DNA of 33,873 nucleotides from contig JAIQGH010000009.1 of assembly GCA_020072655.1 (NCBI GenBank), positions 1 through 33,873 on the forward strand, written 5' to 3'. Made by a program: the position numbers and the translations under genes. Below are positions 16,315 through 25,421 of this stretch, piece after piece (positions within the stretch are counted from its first letter, which is position 1; each line of letters begins with the position of its first letter). The notes beneath the pieces were generated by a model. The model was not told where the DNA came from. It saw only the letters and a list, made by a program, of their open reading frames with translations, and made no database searches. Origin of the DNA: Terriglobia bacterium (GTDB taxonomy: Bacteria; Acidobacteriota; Terriglobia; UBA7540).

Positions 16315-17604
16315 ATGAACCTGGAAGAAAAACTCAAGCAACTCAAGAAAGCCGCGGCGAAAGGCGTGCGCGACGCGGAACTCGAGCGGCAACTCGATTA
16401 TCTGCGACGCCTCGAACAAAGCCCGCGGAAACTGCCTGCCCAACGAGCGCCCAAAGGAATCGAAGAATACGTCGAAGGTCGCAGCGAGGACAACAGTTGG
16501 GGCAAGTTCTTCCTGGCGCGACAGGCGCTGCCCTTCGGTCGGCCCTATGGCAAGCTGCGCATCGGCGATCTGGCGGGGGCCGATCTCTCCCCGCTGCGCC
16601 TGGTGTTTGGAAACGCCGACCTGCCTGACCCGGCGAAACTGGTTTACCTCGACACGGAAACGACGGGCTTGGCGGGCGGTACGGGCACTTGCGCGTTTCT
16701 CATCGGTATCGGGGCGCTGGAGGGCTCGCAATTTGTGGTGCGGCAGTTTTTCCTGCGGGACTACCCGGAAGAGAAAGCGGCGCTGGTCGCCTTGACCGAA
16801 GCCCTCGAGGACTACGAAGGCGTGGTCACGTTCAACGGCAAAACTTTCGATATCCCGCTGCTCGAGACGCGTTACTCGCTGGCGCGGCTGAAGTCGCCGT
16901 TCGAGCGCTTGGCGCACTTCGACGTGCTCCACCCCTCACGCCGACTCTGGAAGCTGCGCCTCGTGAGCTGCGAGCTGACGAATCTGGAAAAGCACGTCCT
17001 GGGCATCGCGCGAGAAGGTGATGTTGCCGGATCCGATATTCCGCAGATCTATTTTGACTATCTGCGTACCGGAAACGCGCAGGCGCTCCAAGCCGTTTTC
17101 TATCACAACGCCCTCGATATCGTGACGCTCGCGGCGCTGACCGCGGAGTTGGGTCGCGCGTTGAGCGACGAGAGCGCCCTTGGCCCTTCCAGCCTGGATC
17201 TCTTCAGCCTGAGCCGCATCCTGGACCGCGCGCGCGTGACGGACCGGTCGAGCGCGGCCTGCCGCCAGGCGCTTGACCTGGGTCTGCCGGAGACGGTCGA
17301 AGCCCAGGCACTCTGGCAGCTCGCGATTCAGCACAAGCGACGGCGAGAGCATGACCGGGCGGTGGAGCTCTGGTCCCAACTTGCGCGGCGGGAAGAGCCG
17401 GTCGCTCTCAAGGCGCTGGAGGAGCTGGCGATCTACTACGAACACCGGCGGCGCGATGCCACGACTGCCTTGGTCTTTACCACCGCGGCGCTTGACCGCC
17501 TAAGGGAAGATTCGGCCGCGCTTTCCTTAAGGAAACGGTTCGCATGGCGTCGCGAAAGGTTGGAGAAGAAGGCCCGGCGGCTCGGAACCTCGACACTTCT
17601 GTAG
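16315..17604 (+). CDS. mrfB: MrfB/YprB-type RNase H-like exonuclease
   Basis: The 429-residue protein has an RNase_H-like DEDD exonuclease domain: YLDTETTGLAGGTG (Asp and Glu about 113 and 115), VVTFNGKTFDIPLLETR (Asp about 179) and YHNALDIVTL (Asp about 268). A helical, TPR-like tail (about 300-425) contains ALWQLAIQHKRRREHDRAVE. An N-terminal charged coiled-coil stretch (EEKLKQLKKAAAKG) precedes the nuclease. Known MrfB is a metal-dependent nuclease working with MrfA in DNA repair, and the shared order and strand here support that pairing. ATG 16315 is chosen because the family-like sequence starts there. Its TAG stop is also supplied by the end of an inverted-repeat element. Confidence 0.86.
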   Translation: MNLEEKLKQLKKAAAKGVRDAELERQLDYLRRLEQSPRKLPAQRAPKGIEEYVEGRSEDNSWGKFFLARQALPFGRPYGKLRIGDLAGADLSPLRLVFGNADLPDPAKLVYLDTETTGLAGGTGTCAFLIGIGALEGSQFVVRQFFLRDYPEEKAALVALTEALEDYEGVVTFNGKTFDIPLLETRYSLARLKSPFERLAHFDVLHPSRRLWKLRLVSCELTNLEKHVLGIAREGDVAGSDIPQIYFDYLRTGNAQALQAVFYHNALDIVTLAALTAELGRALSDESALGPSSLDLFSLSRILDRARVTDRSSAACRQALDLGLPETVEAQALWQLAIQHKRRREHDRAVELWSQLARREEPVALKALEELAIYYEHRRRDATTALVFTTAALDRLREDSAALSLRKRFAWRRERLEKKARRLGTSTLL

Positions 17605-17689
17605 CGCCGGGCGGAGCCTGCCCCGACTCGGTCGGGGACCGGCGGCCTTTGGTATTGAGGAGGTTCGCCCCGATGCATCGGGGCGCTAC
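17601..17689. repeat. Inverted-repeat element at the end of mrfB
   Basis: The ends are GTAGCGCC (17601-17608) and GGCGCTAC (17682-17689). Inside are the perfect palindrome CGCCCCGATGCATCGGGGCG (17666-17685) and CCCCGAC-TCG-GTCGGGG. It lies between convergent genes and can fold into strong stems on both strands, so it may also act as a bidirectional terminator. Confidence 0.65.
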
Positions 17690-17716
17690 AGCCGTCAGTA
17701 CGACCTCTTTCAGCAG

Positions 17717-20401
17717 CTACCGTGGCAGCTCTTGCTGGCCAGCGATTTGGAACGTCGTCTGAATGCCAGGGACGCCCTCGGCGGGCTGGCTGCCGCCGAC
17801 GAAGATCCTGTAATTGCCAGGCAGAATCATGTGCTCGCCCGCCTCCGTAACCTGGCTCAAGTCGCGCGGGGTGAGCGCGAAGCTCACGTGTCGTGTCTCG
17901 CCCGGCGCGAGGTGGACACGCTCAAACCCTTTGAGTGCGCGGCGGGGCGCGCCCGCCGCAGTCGGATATTCCAGGTAGAGTTCAGCCACCTCGTCGCCCG
18001 CGATCTGGCTCGTATTGCGGACGTCCACCTCGACATTGAGTGGTTGGCCGGCTGGGAGCTTGGTGGTCGAAGGCTTGAGATTGCTGTACCCGAAGGTGGA
18101 GTAGCTCAAGCCGTAGCCAAACCCATAGAGAGGCCGCCCCCCAAAATACCGATACGTCCGGTTCCGCATGGAGTAATCCTCGAAGGGCGGAAGCTGATCG
18201 AGCGAGGCATAGAAAGTGACGGGCAGTCTTCCGGCGGGATTGTTGATCCCGGCCAAAGTTCCCGCGATGGCCGTGCCACCTTCTTCGCCTGGGTACCACG
18301 CCTCCAGAATCGCCGCGGCGTGCTGCTCGGCCCAATTGACCGCCACCGCGCTGCCGCTCATCAGCACGACCACCAAAGGCTTGCCGGTCGCGGCGAGCGC
18401 CTCCAGTAGATACTGCTGGACACGCGGCAAGCCGATCTCCGTGCGATCACCGCCGCTGAAGCCCTCCACATGGATGGGCATTTCCTCGCCTTCAAGGTTG
18501 GGGGACAACCCGACGAAAGCCACAGCCACGTCAGCGCGTTGAGCGATCTTCACGGCTTCTTCCCGCAAGACCTCGGCCGGAGGCCCCCAGACAAGGGTAA
18601 CGCCGGCGCCAAAGAGCGGCGCGCGATGTGTGTACTCCAGCCGGAAGCTGTGGCGCTTCGTGTCGGCGAATTGCGTTTGGAATTGCGGCACCTCAGGCCG
18701 GCGATTATCCTGAGTGCTGCTGATCACGAGCTTATCGTCCAGATACACGCGGAAAGACTCCTGATCCTGGCAAGGCCAGCAGGAAGGCTGGTGGATTCCG
18801 AGCGTATAATCGCCGGGCCCCGGTGGGGTCAGGGTGCCGGTCCAGCGCACGCCGAAGGCGCGCATGGGAACTCCTGGCACGGGCGAGGCCGCGTTCCAAT
18901 CGAACTGAATCTGCGGGTCAATACGCTCTAGTGCTGGCGCGCCGGAGAAGTCGGTGTTCGCAAAATACTCGGCCTTGAGTCCTGAGGCCATCGCGCCGGC
19001 GGCAGGATGAAACACGGTTCGGGGCATTGGCACTGGTAGCTCGGCCACATGGGCCGAGCCTTGCGCGTAAAGGACCTGCGCCCGGCCTGCGAACTGCTCG
19101 AGCATTCCCTCCAAGGGCAGCACCGGCTGGGACGGCACGCCGTTGTAATTGCCCTCCAGCGCCAGGAGCGACTCGGCATTGGGCCCGACGACGGCAATCG
19201 TCTTCACGCTCGGCTTGAGGGGCAGCACCCCGTCTTGGTTCTTAAGGAGCACCATGGATTCACGCGCCGCGCGGAGCGCCAGCAGGCGATGCTCGGCTGA
19301 GTCATTCTGGGACATGGGAATCTCATTGAAGGAGACAGCGTCCGGTGGGTCGAACATGCCAAGACGCATGCGAGCGGTGAACAGGCGCCGCAGCGCCGTA
19401 TCGAGCTCGCTCTCCTTGACGAGCCCATCGTGCACGGCCTTGACCAGCGTGACGTACTCGTCGCCGCAGGTAGTGTCCGTCCCAGCTCGCACGGCCGCTA
19501 CCGAACCGTGCTCGTTGTCGGCAGTGAAGTGGTGTCCGGAGGTGATGTCGGCCACCGCTGTGCAGTCGGAGGTCACATAGCCCTGGAAGCGCCAGGCTTC
19601 GCGGAGGGTCTTCTGGAGCAGGTAGGTGTTCGCGCAAGCCGGTTCGCCATCAACGGCGTTGTACGCACACATGATGGAGTCCGCCGGACCTTCCGTGATC
19701 GTCGCGCGAAAGGCCGGAAGATACGTGTCTTCGAGATCGTGCGGGGGGACATTGACGTTGAACCCATGCCGCGCGGGCTCCGGGCCGCTGTGGACAGCGT
19801 AATGCTTGGGCGTGGCCACAGTTTGCAGATACTTCGGGTCGTCGCCCTGCAGCCCTTTTACAAAAGCCACACCCAGCTTCGCGGTCAGGAAGGGATCTTC
19901 TCCGTAAGTCTCCTGGCCACGTCCCCAACGAGGATCGCGAAAAATGTTGATGTTGGGTGACCAGAACGTGAGCCCGTAGTAGATGCTGTGGTTGCCTTCC
20001 CGCTGCGCCTGATTGTACTTGGCCCGGGCTTCGGTCGAGATCACCCTGCCCTCGCGATGCACGAGGTCAGCGTCCCAGGTGGCCGCCATGCCGATCGCCT
20101 GGGGAAACACCGTCGCGTGGCCGGAGCGCGCCACGCCATGCAGCGCTTCGTTGCACCAATCGTAAGCGGGAATCCCCAGACGGGGGATGGCCGGAGCGGT
20201 GTGCTGCATTTGCAGCACCTTTTCCCCCAGCGTCATGCGCGAGACGAGGTCATCCACCCGCCGCTCAATCGGCAGGGGCGCGTTGCGATAGGGTGGCAAA
20301 CTTTCCTGAGCATTCGAATGCTGAGCAACTCCGAACACGATCGGGGCTGCAAAGCAGTAGACAAAGACCTTGGACAGAATTTCGCGTCTTGTCGTGTTCA
20401 C
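17717..20401 (-). CDS. Secreted GH3 beta-glycosidase with PA14 domain
   Basis: This is a family 3 glycoside hydrolase of about 894 residues, most like beta-glucosidases/beta-xylosidases that trim oligosaccharides from plant cell walls. After an export signal (KVFVYCFAAPIVFGVAQ then HSNAQ), the N-terminal TIM-barrel domain contains EALHGVARSG, DPRWGRGQETYGEDP, KHYAVHSGPEPARHG and the nucleophile Asp in YVTSDCTAV (about 279). The C-terminal GH3 domain (SMVLLKNQDGVLPL onward) is interrupted by a PA14 carbohydrate-binding insert (about 470-625, SGLKAEYFANTDFSG to LVWGPP). An FnIII-like domain closes the chain. GTG 20401 is preferred because AGGAGGG lies just upstream; an in-frame ATG at 20449 is less likely. 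The permease and kinase genes upstream suggest it feeds a sugar-uptake route. Confidence 0.94.
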   Translation of the reverse strand: MNTTRREILSKVFVYCFAAPIVFGVAQHSNAQESLPPYRNAPLPIERRVDDLVSRMTLGEKVLQMQHTAPAIPRLGIPAYDWCNEALHGVARSGHATVFPQAIGMAATWDADLVHREGRVISTEARAKYNQAQREGNHSIYYGLTFWSPNINIFRDPRWGRGQETYGEDPFLTAKLGVAFVKGLQGDDPKYLQTVATPKHYAVHSGPEPARHGFNVNVPPHDLEDTYLPAFRATITEGPADSIMCAYNAVDGEPACANTYLLQKTLREAWRFQGYVTSDCTAVADITSGHHFTADNEHGSVAAVRAGTDTTCGDEYVTLVKAVHDGLVKESELDTALRRLFTARMRLGMFDPPDAVSFNEIPMSQNDSAEHRLLALRAARESMVLLKNQDGVLPLKPSVKTIAVVGPNAESLLALEGNYNGVPSQPVLPLEGMLEQFAGRAQVLYAQGSAHVAELPVPMPRTVFHPAAGAMASGLKAEYFANTDFSGAPALERIDPQIQFDWNAASPVPGVPMRAFGVRWTGTLTPPGPGDYTLGIHQPSCWPCQDQESFRVYLDDKLVISSTQDNRRPEVPQFQTQFADTKRHSFRLEYTHRAPLFGAGVTLVWGPPAEVLREEAVKIAQRADVAVAFVGLSPNLEGEEMPIHVEGFSGGDRTEIGLPRVQQYLLEALAATGKPLVVVLMSGSAVAVNWAEQHAAAILEAWYPGEEGGTAIAGTLAGINNPAGRLPVTFYASLDQLPPFEDYSMRNRTYRYFGGRPLYGFGYGLSYSTFGYSNLKPSTTKLPAGQPLNVEVDVRNTSQIAGDEVAELYLEYPTAAGAPRRALKGFERVHLAPGETRHVSFALTPRDLSQVTEAGEHMILPGNYRIFVGGSQPAEGVPGIQTTFQIAGQQELPR

Positions 20402-20547
20402 AATGCCCTCCTGCCACGTCTGCAATCGAGCATTGAATCGGCCTGCCAAACACTCAGGAAAAGACTGGCTGCGTCATTCCCTCGAGGCGAACCGACCCCT
20501 TGCGCCTGGCACGTTCGGAGAAGGTCTTGGGCCGTGCGGTAGCTTGG

Positions 20548-21813
20548 CTACGCCGCCCCTGGGTCCTCCGGAACCTTCATGAACATTGTCAATACCGCGC
20601 TGATGGCGTAGAGCACAGCGAAGATCCACATTACGCCTCCGACACCCAGCAACGGCAGAAAGACACCGACGATCGCCGGGCCGACCCAGGTGCTCGCCCC
20701 GGCGCCTAAGTTGAGGATTGACATGGCTGCGCCCTTGCGGCCCGGCGCCAGGGCAGCCATGATCGCCCCGAGCGGGGTGTAAGCCGAAAGCGTGGCTCCA
20801 TAGAACATGCCGGCAATTACCGCCAACGTGTAGTTTGCTGGGTGTCCCTGCAGCGAGTAATAGAGCATGAGGGTCGTGAGCGCACAGCCGACGCCGCCGA
20901 ACAGCACAACGGTCCTCCGCCATCCGAATTTGTCCCCAATTACTCCGAACAAAACATTCCAGATGACGTTGGTCACCGACAGCATGGTCAGCAAACGTAG
21001 CCACTGCGTGAGGGTGAAGCCGACGGTCGTCGTGCAATAGACCGGCAGGAACACCAGAAACCCAAGTTGGGCCGCCGTGTTGATCGTTCGCACGATGCCG
21101 CCGATTCCGATCTTCGGGATCTGCCAGGCAATCGTTGCACTGGAAAGGAGCGTTTTGATCGGATTCTCCCCCGCGGGAGCGAGCCTCCGCGTTCCCGACG
21201 GATCCCGAACCCCGACGAGAGCCAAGCCGGCAGCGACGACGAAAATAAGCGCCCACCAGAGGGTTTGGTACGGGCCGATCGCCGGCACCAGGTAACTCGC
21301 GAGCAGGGAGCCAAGGGTCGGGAAGCCCGCGGCGAAGGCAAACCAAAACCAGCCTAGCGATGTGCCGAGATTTCGGGCCGGCGTTGCCACCGTGATCCAT
21401 ACCAGAAAGCCGTAGACGAAGAGGGGAAAGCCGAACCCGCGTATTCCGTAGAAGAGCAGTATGAGCGGATAGTTGCCCGGCGCGACCCCGAGTAAGAGAA
21501 AGGCCACATGGAAGGCGAGCCAGATGCCCACACCAATGAACATCACCCGCTTCGATCCCCAGAGGTCGGAGAGGGCTCCGGCGAGCCATGCTGCAAACGT
21601 AGCGGTAACGCCGTACACCGTGAACACCAGCGCCACGGCCGATGCCGATACTCCTTTGCCGGCGAGATAAGCTGACAGAAACCCCGATTCAACGCCGCAA
21701 GCGCACATCAGCAGCAGGACAGCAGGAAAGCCCCAGGCGAGTGGGGGGTAAATGCCGAGTCGCTCGAGGGAGGACGAGGGCGGCTTCGTGGGTCTGACGG
21801 TCGTGGCTTCCAT
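20548..21813 (-). CDS. MFS sugar/polyol permease
   Basis: This is a twelve-helix major facilitator of about 421 residues. Typical MFS features are the loop GALSDLWGSKRVMF after helix 2 and the related GDKFGWRRTVVLF after helix 8. The overall sequence resembles the RbtT/DalT/CsbX polyol-permease group, though the substrate is inference. ATG 21813 has GGGAGAG eight bases upstream. An alternative ATG at 21906 overlaps the kinase stop codon as ATGA, which would couple translation, but the extra 31 residues are Arg-rich and look non-coding. It lies directly downstream of the rhamnulokinase-like gene on the same strand, so uptake and phosphorylation of one sugar are probably linked. Confidence 0.9.
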   Translation of the reverse strand: MEATTVRPTKPPSSSLERLGIYPPLAWGFPAVLLLMCACGVESGFLSAYLAGKGVSASAVALVFTVYGVTATFAAWLAGALSDLWGSKRVMFIGVGIWLAFHVAFLLLGVAPGNYPLILLFYGIRGFGFPLFVYGFLVWITVATPARNLGTSLGWFWFAFAAGFPTLGSLLASYLVPAIGPYQTLWWALIFVVAAGLALVGVRDPSGTRRLAPAGENPIKTLLSSATIAWQIPKIGIGGIVRTINTAAQLGFLVFLPVYCTTTVGFTLTQWLRLLTMLSVTNVIWNVLFGVIGDKFGWRRTVVLFGGVGCALTTLMLYYSLQGHPANYTLAVIAGMFYGATLSAYTPLGAIMAALAPGRKGAAMSILNLGAGASTWVGPAIVGVFLPLLGVGGVMWIFAVLYAISAVLTMFMKVPEDPGAA

Positions 21814-21902
21814 AGCGGCGACTCTCCCTTCGGGCCCCGTCACTCTACCAATGGCCTCGCGCAGATTTCGATGTCTACCTCGGTTTGAGCGAAGTTTCCT
21901 GG

Positions 21903-23345
21903 TCATGCACTCGATGCCGTTGTCCCGTCCCCTTCCTCGAACCTTAGCCGGGAGGCGATCGACTGGATATCTTCCAGAGATTGGGTGTTCTCCAGCGCAG
22001 CGATTTGCATCGCGGCGTTGCCGATCAGCGTGGCTTCACTCGAACCCTTCAACAACTCCAGGCCGGTAGCCTCTTGCGCCAGCCGGTTGAGGACTACGTT
22101 CCTCACTCCGCCTCCGACAATGCAAAGGCGCTCGAGGGGCTCGCCGGTGCAACGTTGAATCCCGTTGAAAACTTCGCTGTAGCGTTTAGCCAGGCTGCGG
22201 AAGACGACGCAGGCAAGCTCGTGGGGCTGCTTGACCTCCGGAAAACCTCGGGCCTTTAACTCGGTGTTAATACGGGCCGTCATATTCCCGGGCGCGAGGA
22301 AAGGCTTCTCATCGCTGAGATCGACCCACGCGCCGGCAAGCGGAGCGCAGAGACAATCTTGAGCCAATTGCCCTGCGGAGACGCGCAATCCTTGCGAGTT
22401 CCATTCTCTTAGCAATTCTTGAAGCATCCACAATCCAATAACATTGCGCAAGAACCGGATCGTGTCCCCCACACCGCCTTCATTCGTGATGTTAAGCTGG
22501 AATCCTAATTCCGAGATGAGGGGGCGGCGCTGCACCGTCCCCACCAGGGACCACGTTCCGGAGCTTATGAACGCCAAGCGATCGTGCGCATAAGGTATCG
22601 CGGCAACTGCCGAGGCGGTGTCGTGGCACGCGGGCGCGACGACCTTTGTGCTCTTCAGCCCCACCTCGTCGGCGAGTTCTGCCCGGAGCCGTCCGAGTAT
22701 CGTCCCTGGCGGCACGATGGGAGGATACTTCTCGAGACTGAGGCCAAAGGCGTTGCACAGCTCCTTCGACCAGTTCTTCGAATGTGCGTCCACCATTTGC
22801 GAGTTCGGCGCGTTGGTGTACTCGGCCACCGGGACTCCAGTCATCCGAAACAAGAAGTACTCCGGCGTGCCGAGCCACAGCCAGGTCTTTTCCCACTCCT
22901 CGGGCAGCTCTTGGATGTGTGCCAGCAAACCGTAGAGCGTGTTGACGGGCATTACCTGAATTCCGGTAATGTCGTAGATCCTCCTCACCGGAACAATCCG
23001 AAAAGCCCGGTCCATCGCCAACGCGTTGCGCGGGTCGCGGAGCGAGTAAGCATGGCCGACGCGATTTCCCGCACGATCGATCAGAATGTATTCTGCCCCC
23101 CAACTATCAAACCCCAGGCTTTCAACCTTACCCTGGGTTATTGAGGAGGCGATGTGTAGACCTTTGAGGATTTCACCCCAGATGCGTTCTATGTCCCAGA
23201 CGATGTGTGGGCCAACCGTCGCGGGAGCGTTCGCGAACTGATAAATCTCGCGCAAACTGCCCCCCTTCCCGTCCCATTCACACAGTGCAAAGCGTCCGCT
23301 GGAATTGCCCAAATCGATGGCGACGATGTTATGTGCAACGCGCAT
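21903..23345 (-). CDS. FGGY carbohydrate kinase, rhamnulokinase-like
   Basis: The 480-residue kinase belongs to the FGGY family. The N-terminal phosphate loop is DLGNSSGR (11-18). SLGFDSWGAEYILID, PACHDTASAV and FISSGTWSLVG match the rhamnulokinase branch. The strongest RhaB sign is NITNEGGVGDTIRFLRNVIG, followed by LWMLQE. The C-terminal ATP site is IVGGGVRNVVLNRLAQEATG, and GNAAMQ follows. It should phosphorylate a ketose such as L-rhamnulose at the terminal hydroxyl in the cytoplasm; other deoxyketoses are possible. No RhaA or RhaD homologue is nearby. ATG 23345 has no obvious ribosome binding site. A 34-bp block shared with the isomerase operon lies about 140 bases upstream. Confidence 0.9.
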   Translation of the reverse strand: MRVAHNIVAIDLGNSSGRFALCEWDGKGGSLREIYQFANAPATVGPHIVWDIERIWGEILKGLHIASSITQGKVESLGFDSWGAEYILIDRAGNRVGHAYSLRDPRNALAMDRAFRIVPVRRIYDITGIQVMPVNTLYGLLAHIQELPEEWEKTWLWLGTPEYFLFRMTGVPVAEYTNAPNSQMVDAHSKNWSKELCNAFGLSLEKYPPIVPPGTILGRLRAELADEVGLKSTKVVAPACHDTASAVAAIPYAHDRLAFISSGTWSLVGTVQRRPLISELGFQLNITNEGGVGDTIRFLRNVIGLWMLQELLREWNSQGLRVSAGQLAQDCLCAPLAGAWVDLSDEKPFLAPGNMTARINTELKARGFPEVKQPHELACVVFRSLAKRYSEVFNGIQRCTGEPLERLCIVGGGVRNVVLNRLAQEATGLELLKGSSEATLIGNAAMQIAALENTQSLEDIQSIASRLRFEEGDGTTASSA

Positions 23346-23379
23346 TGGGGCTGTGTCTCTGCATCACGTATCCCGGATA

Positions 23380-23397
23380 CCCAGGAGATGACCTGGG
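23380..23397. other. Short perfect hairpin upstream of the kinase gene
   Basis: CCCAGG and CCTGGG flank a six-base loop, 35 bases before the kinase start. It could be an operator half-site pair or a leader hairpin; nothing more can be said. Confidence 0.3.
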
Positions 23398-23483
23398 CCG
23401 TATCGCCCGCCCTCCTGTCATCGGGTTGAAGGCGAGAAGCGATATCCTAAGCCGTTTTTTACTCCAGGGGAAGTGACACCGGC

Positions 23484-23517
23484 GGACCATTGCGGACCTG
23501 GACGCGCAGAATACACA
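23484..23517. promoter_or_regulatory. 34-bp block shared with 28420-28453, copy 1
   Basis: 29 of 34 positions match the block upstream of the isomerase operon. The core is TGCGGACCTGGACGCGCAG here and TGCGGACATGGACGTGCAG there. Both copies have the same orientation relative to the minus-strand gene that follows (140 and 92 bases upstream). It may be a common regulatory site or a remnant of a dispersed repeat. Confidence 0.45.
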
Positions 23518-23619
23518 TGCATCAATTCAGGCGCTGGGTACTGACCTGTCCCCAAACGCAGGCCTACGAAAATCTGCTTAAGCCTTCGACAAGAGGAAGT
23601 TCTCGCCGCTTCGACGTCT

Positions 23620-24957
23620 TCAATAATATTGTCCTGCAGGCCGGAGCGCCCGATCGATCGTGCGGCGAGCATCCTGCTTGAACTGGTCTTGCAAGAAGGG
23701 GTGCGCCCGGAGGAAATCCCGGAGTTCTTTGTTCTCGTTAAGGAAATCCGTGCTGGTGGCGCGCGACGGCTTCTCCTTCAATTGATTTGCGATCCACTGA
23801 TGATTCTGCATGAACAGGTTCAACGACTCGTAGTCCGAGGCGTGAGGGCGGGAAGGGCCCGGTGGTGGCGCTCCGGTCGCAAACGCTCGCGCCCGCTCCA
23901 TGAAGGCGTCGGGGTCGGCGCGGAATTGCGACTGCACATAAGGGTGCGAGTTCAGAAATTCCGCGAGCGGCGGATTATCGTACATGAATTCGCGACTGTT
24001 GGCGAGCGCGGGATTCTGCCGCAACTTATCGGCAATCCAGGGATGGTCGTTAAGGAACTGAGCCAGGTCCCGAACTTCCAGCTTTTGTTGCCCAGCGCTC
24101 CTGGAGTCCCAATCGCCTCCCGAGGGCCCTGCCGGAGACATATTCTGCTGTTGCACCCAGAGCATGAAGCCTGTGGCATCCGACTGGAGTGCATGCTGGA
24201 CATAGGGATGGGTTTTGAGGAACTCTCGGAAGTCATCATTCTCGTTCAGGAAGTCCTGGTTGTTTGCGAGTGCCGGATCGTCTTGCAGGTTGCTGGCAAG
24301 CCACGTGTGAGCGTCCAAGAAGTCCTGGAAGGCTCTGATCGCCTGGCGACTCTCGGAGTCATACAAGGCCTCCGGGCGCTCCTTAGGCGGCGCCGGAGGC
24401 GCGGCGGCGAAATCCTGCATCCTGAGCATAAAGCCCATCGCATCCGCCTTTAGGCTCGACTGGATGTAAGGGTGGACATTGAGAAACTCCGGTAGCTCAC
24501 GATTCCCCTTCAGGAAATCCGCATCGTTGGCGAGCGAAGGATTCTGCCGCACCTTGTTGGCGATCCAAGGGTGGTTCGCAAGGAATTGCTGGAAATCCTG
24601 CATCTCCTGATAGTTTGCGGGTTTGTCCCCGGAGGGCCAGTCGCTCTGTTGAGCGCGGGACATCACACCCCCCGCATCTGTCTTGATGCTGGATTGGACG
24701 AACGGGTGGGCGTTGAGGAACTGTGGGAGCTCAGGATTGTCGTGCAGGAAGCCCTGGTTGTTGGCGAGGGATGGATTCTCCTGCAGTTTCTTGGCAATCC
24801 AGGGATGCTTGGTGAGGAATTGCCGGAAACCTTGCATCTCCTGACGCTCAGCCGGGCTGCTCCGGTCGGTCGCTTGGGAGCGCAATTCCGGCAACCCCAC
24901 CACGAGGAACATGATGGCTAAGATCGGTCCTGCCAATCCGGGAATCAGTCTGGGCAT
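23620..24957 (-). CDS. Exported protein of five HPW-type helical repeats
   Basis: The 445-residue protein starts at ATG 24957 (GAGGAGG six bases upstream) and has a signal peptide (PGLAGPILAIMFLVVGLPEL). The rest is five repeats of about 80-85 residues. Each follows the pattern FxxFLxxHPWIAxxLxxNP, then LANxxxFLxxNxxLxxFL, then HPxxQxxxxxDAxxFM. Linkers are rich in Pro, Gly and Ser. The fourth repeat keeps HPWIADKLRQNPALAN, and the third changes HPW to HTW. No catalytic motif or Cys is evident, so a scaffold or binding role outside the cytoplasm is the likeliest reading. I do not recognise a named family. It is flanked by sugar genes but separated by gaps on both sides, so it probably has its own promoter. 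Confidence 0.83.
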   Translation of the reverse strand: MPRLIPGLAGPILAIMFLVVGLPELRSQATDRSSPAERQEMQGFRQFLTKHPWIAKKLQENPSLANNQGFLHDNPELPQFLNAHPFVQSSIKTDAGGVMSRAQQSDWPSGDKPANYQEMQDFQQFLANHPWIANKVRQNPSLANDADFLKGNRELPEFLNVHPYIQSSLKADAMGFMLRMQDFAAAPPAPPKERPEALYDSESRQAIRAFQDFLDAHTWLASNLQDDPALANNQDFLNENDDFREFLKTHPYVQHALQSDATGFMLWVQQQNMSPAGPSGGDWDSRSAGQQKLEVRDLAQFLNDHPWIADKLRQNPALANSREFMYDNPPLAEFLNSHPYVQSQFRADPDAFMERARAFATGAPPPGPSRPHASDYESLNLFMQNHQWIANQLKEKPSRATSTDFLNENKELRDFLRAHPFLQDQFKQDARRTIDRALRPAGQYY

Positions 24958-25017
24958 GGTGGGCCTCCTCGAGGGGTCTTGGGCGGAATTCCCATTGTGG
25001 ACTCCCACCCGACCGAC

Positions 25018-25046
25018 AACATACGACTCTCCGCCCCCGAATGCAA
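25018..25046 (-). promoter_or_regulatory. Possible promoter for the HPW-repeat gene
   Basis: On the minus strand TTGCAT (25041-25046) and TATGTT (25018-25023) are 17 bases apart, about 60 bases before the start codon. The match is moderate. Confidence 0.3.
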
Positions 25047-25421
25047 TCGCCAGCCGGGCTTTCAGCATTCGGAGCCTCCAGCGCGGGCGGAAGGGGCCAG
25101 TCTTACCACTTCTTAGAACGGCAAAGCCCGAAACGGCCTCTCTCTCGGCCGATTCCTCCGCCACCTTTCCGTCCCGAAGAACTGCGAAGCTTCTCTGGCC
25201 ATGGCCCCGAAGTCGCCGGTCCCGTCGGGCGTATGCAGGGATCGATGCTATAGTCTGGATTCTTTGGCCAAGCTAACCGGCTGATGTCCTGTCGTCTGCC
25301 CGGGCCGCGGGCCGAAATTCCTTGTGCTAAGATAAGTTGACGTGCTCCACCCTTCTGCGTCGGCAGAGGGCGCCCGCCTCCCTGCTTCTCGGGGCCACCG
25401 CAGGACGCTGCTGGGCCCGCC
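25047..25421. other. Spacer with no recognised feature
   Basis: I see no supported gene, hairpin element or repeat of the families described here between the putative promoter of the HPW-repeat gene and the end of the MFS gene. Open frames in it show no coding signature. Confidence 0.4.
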
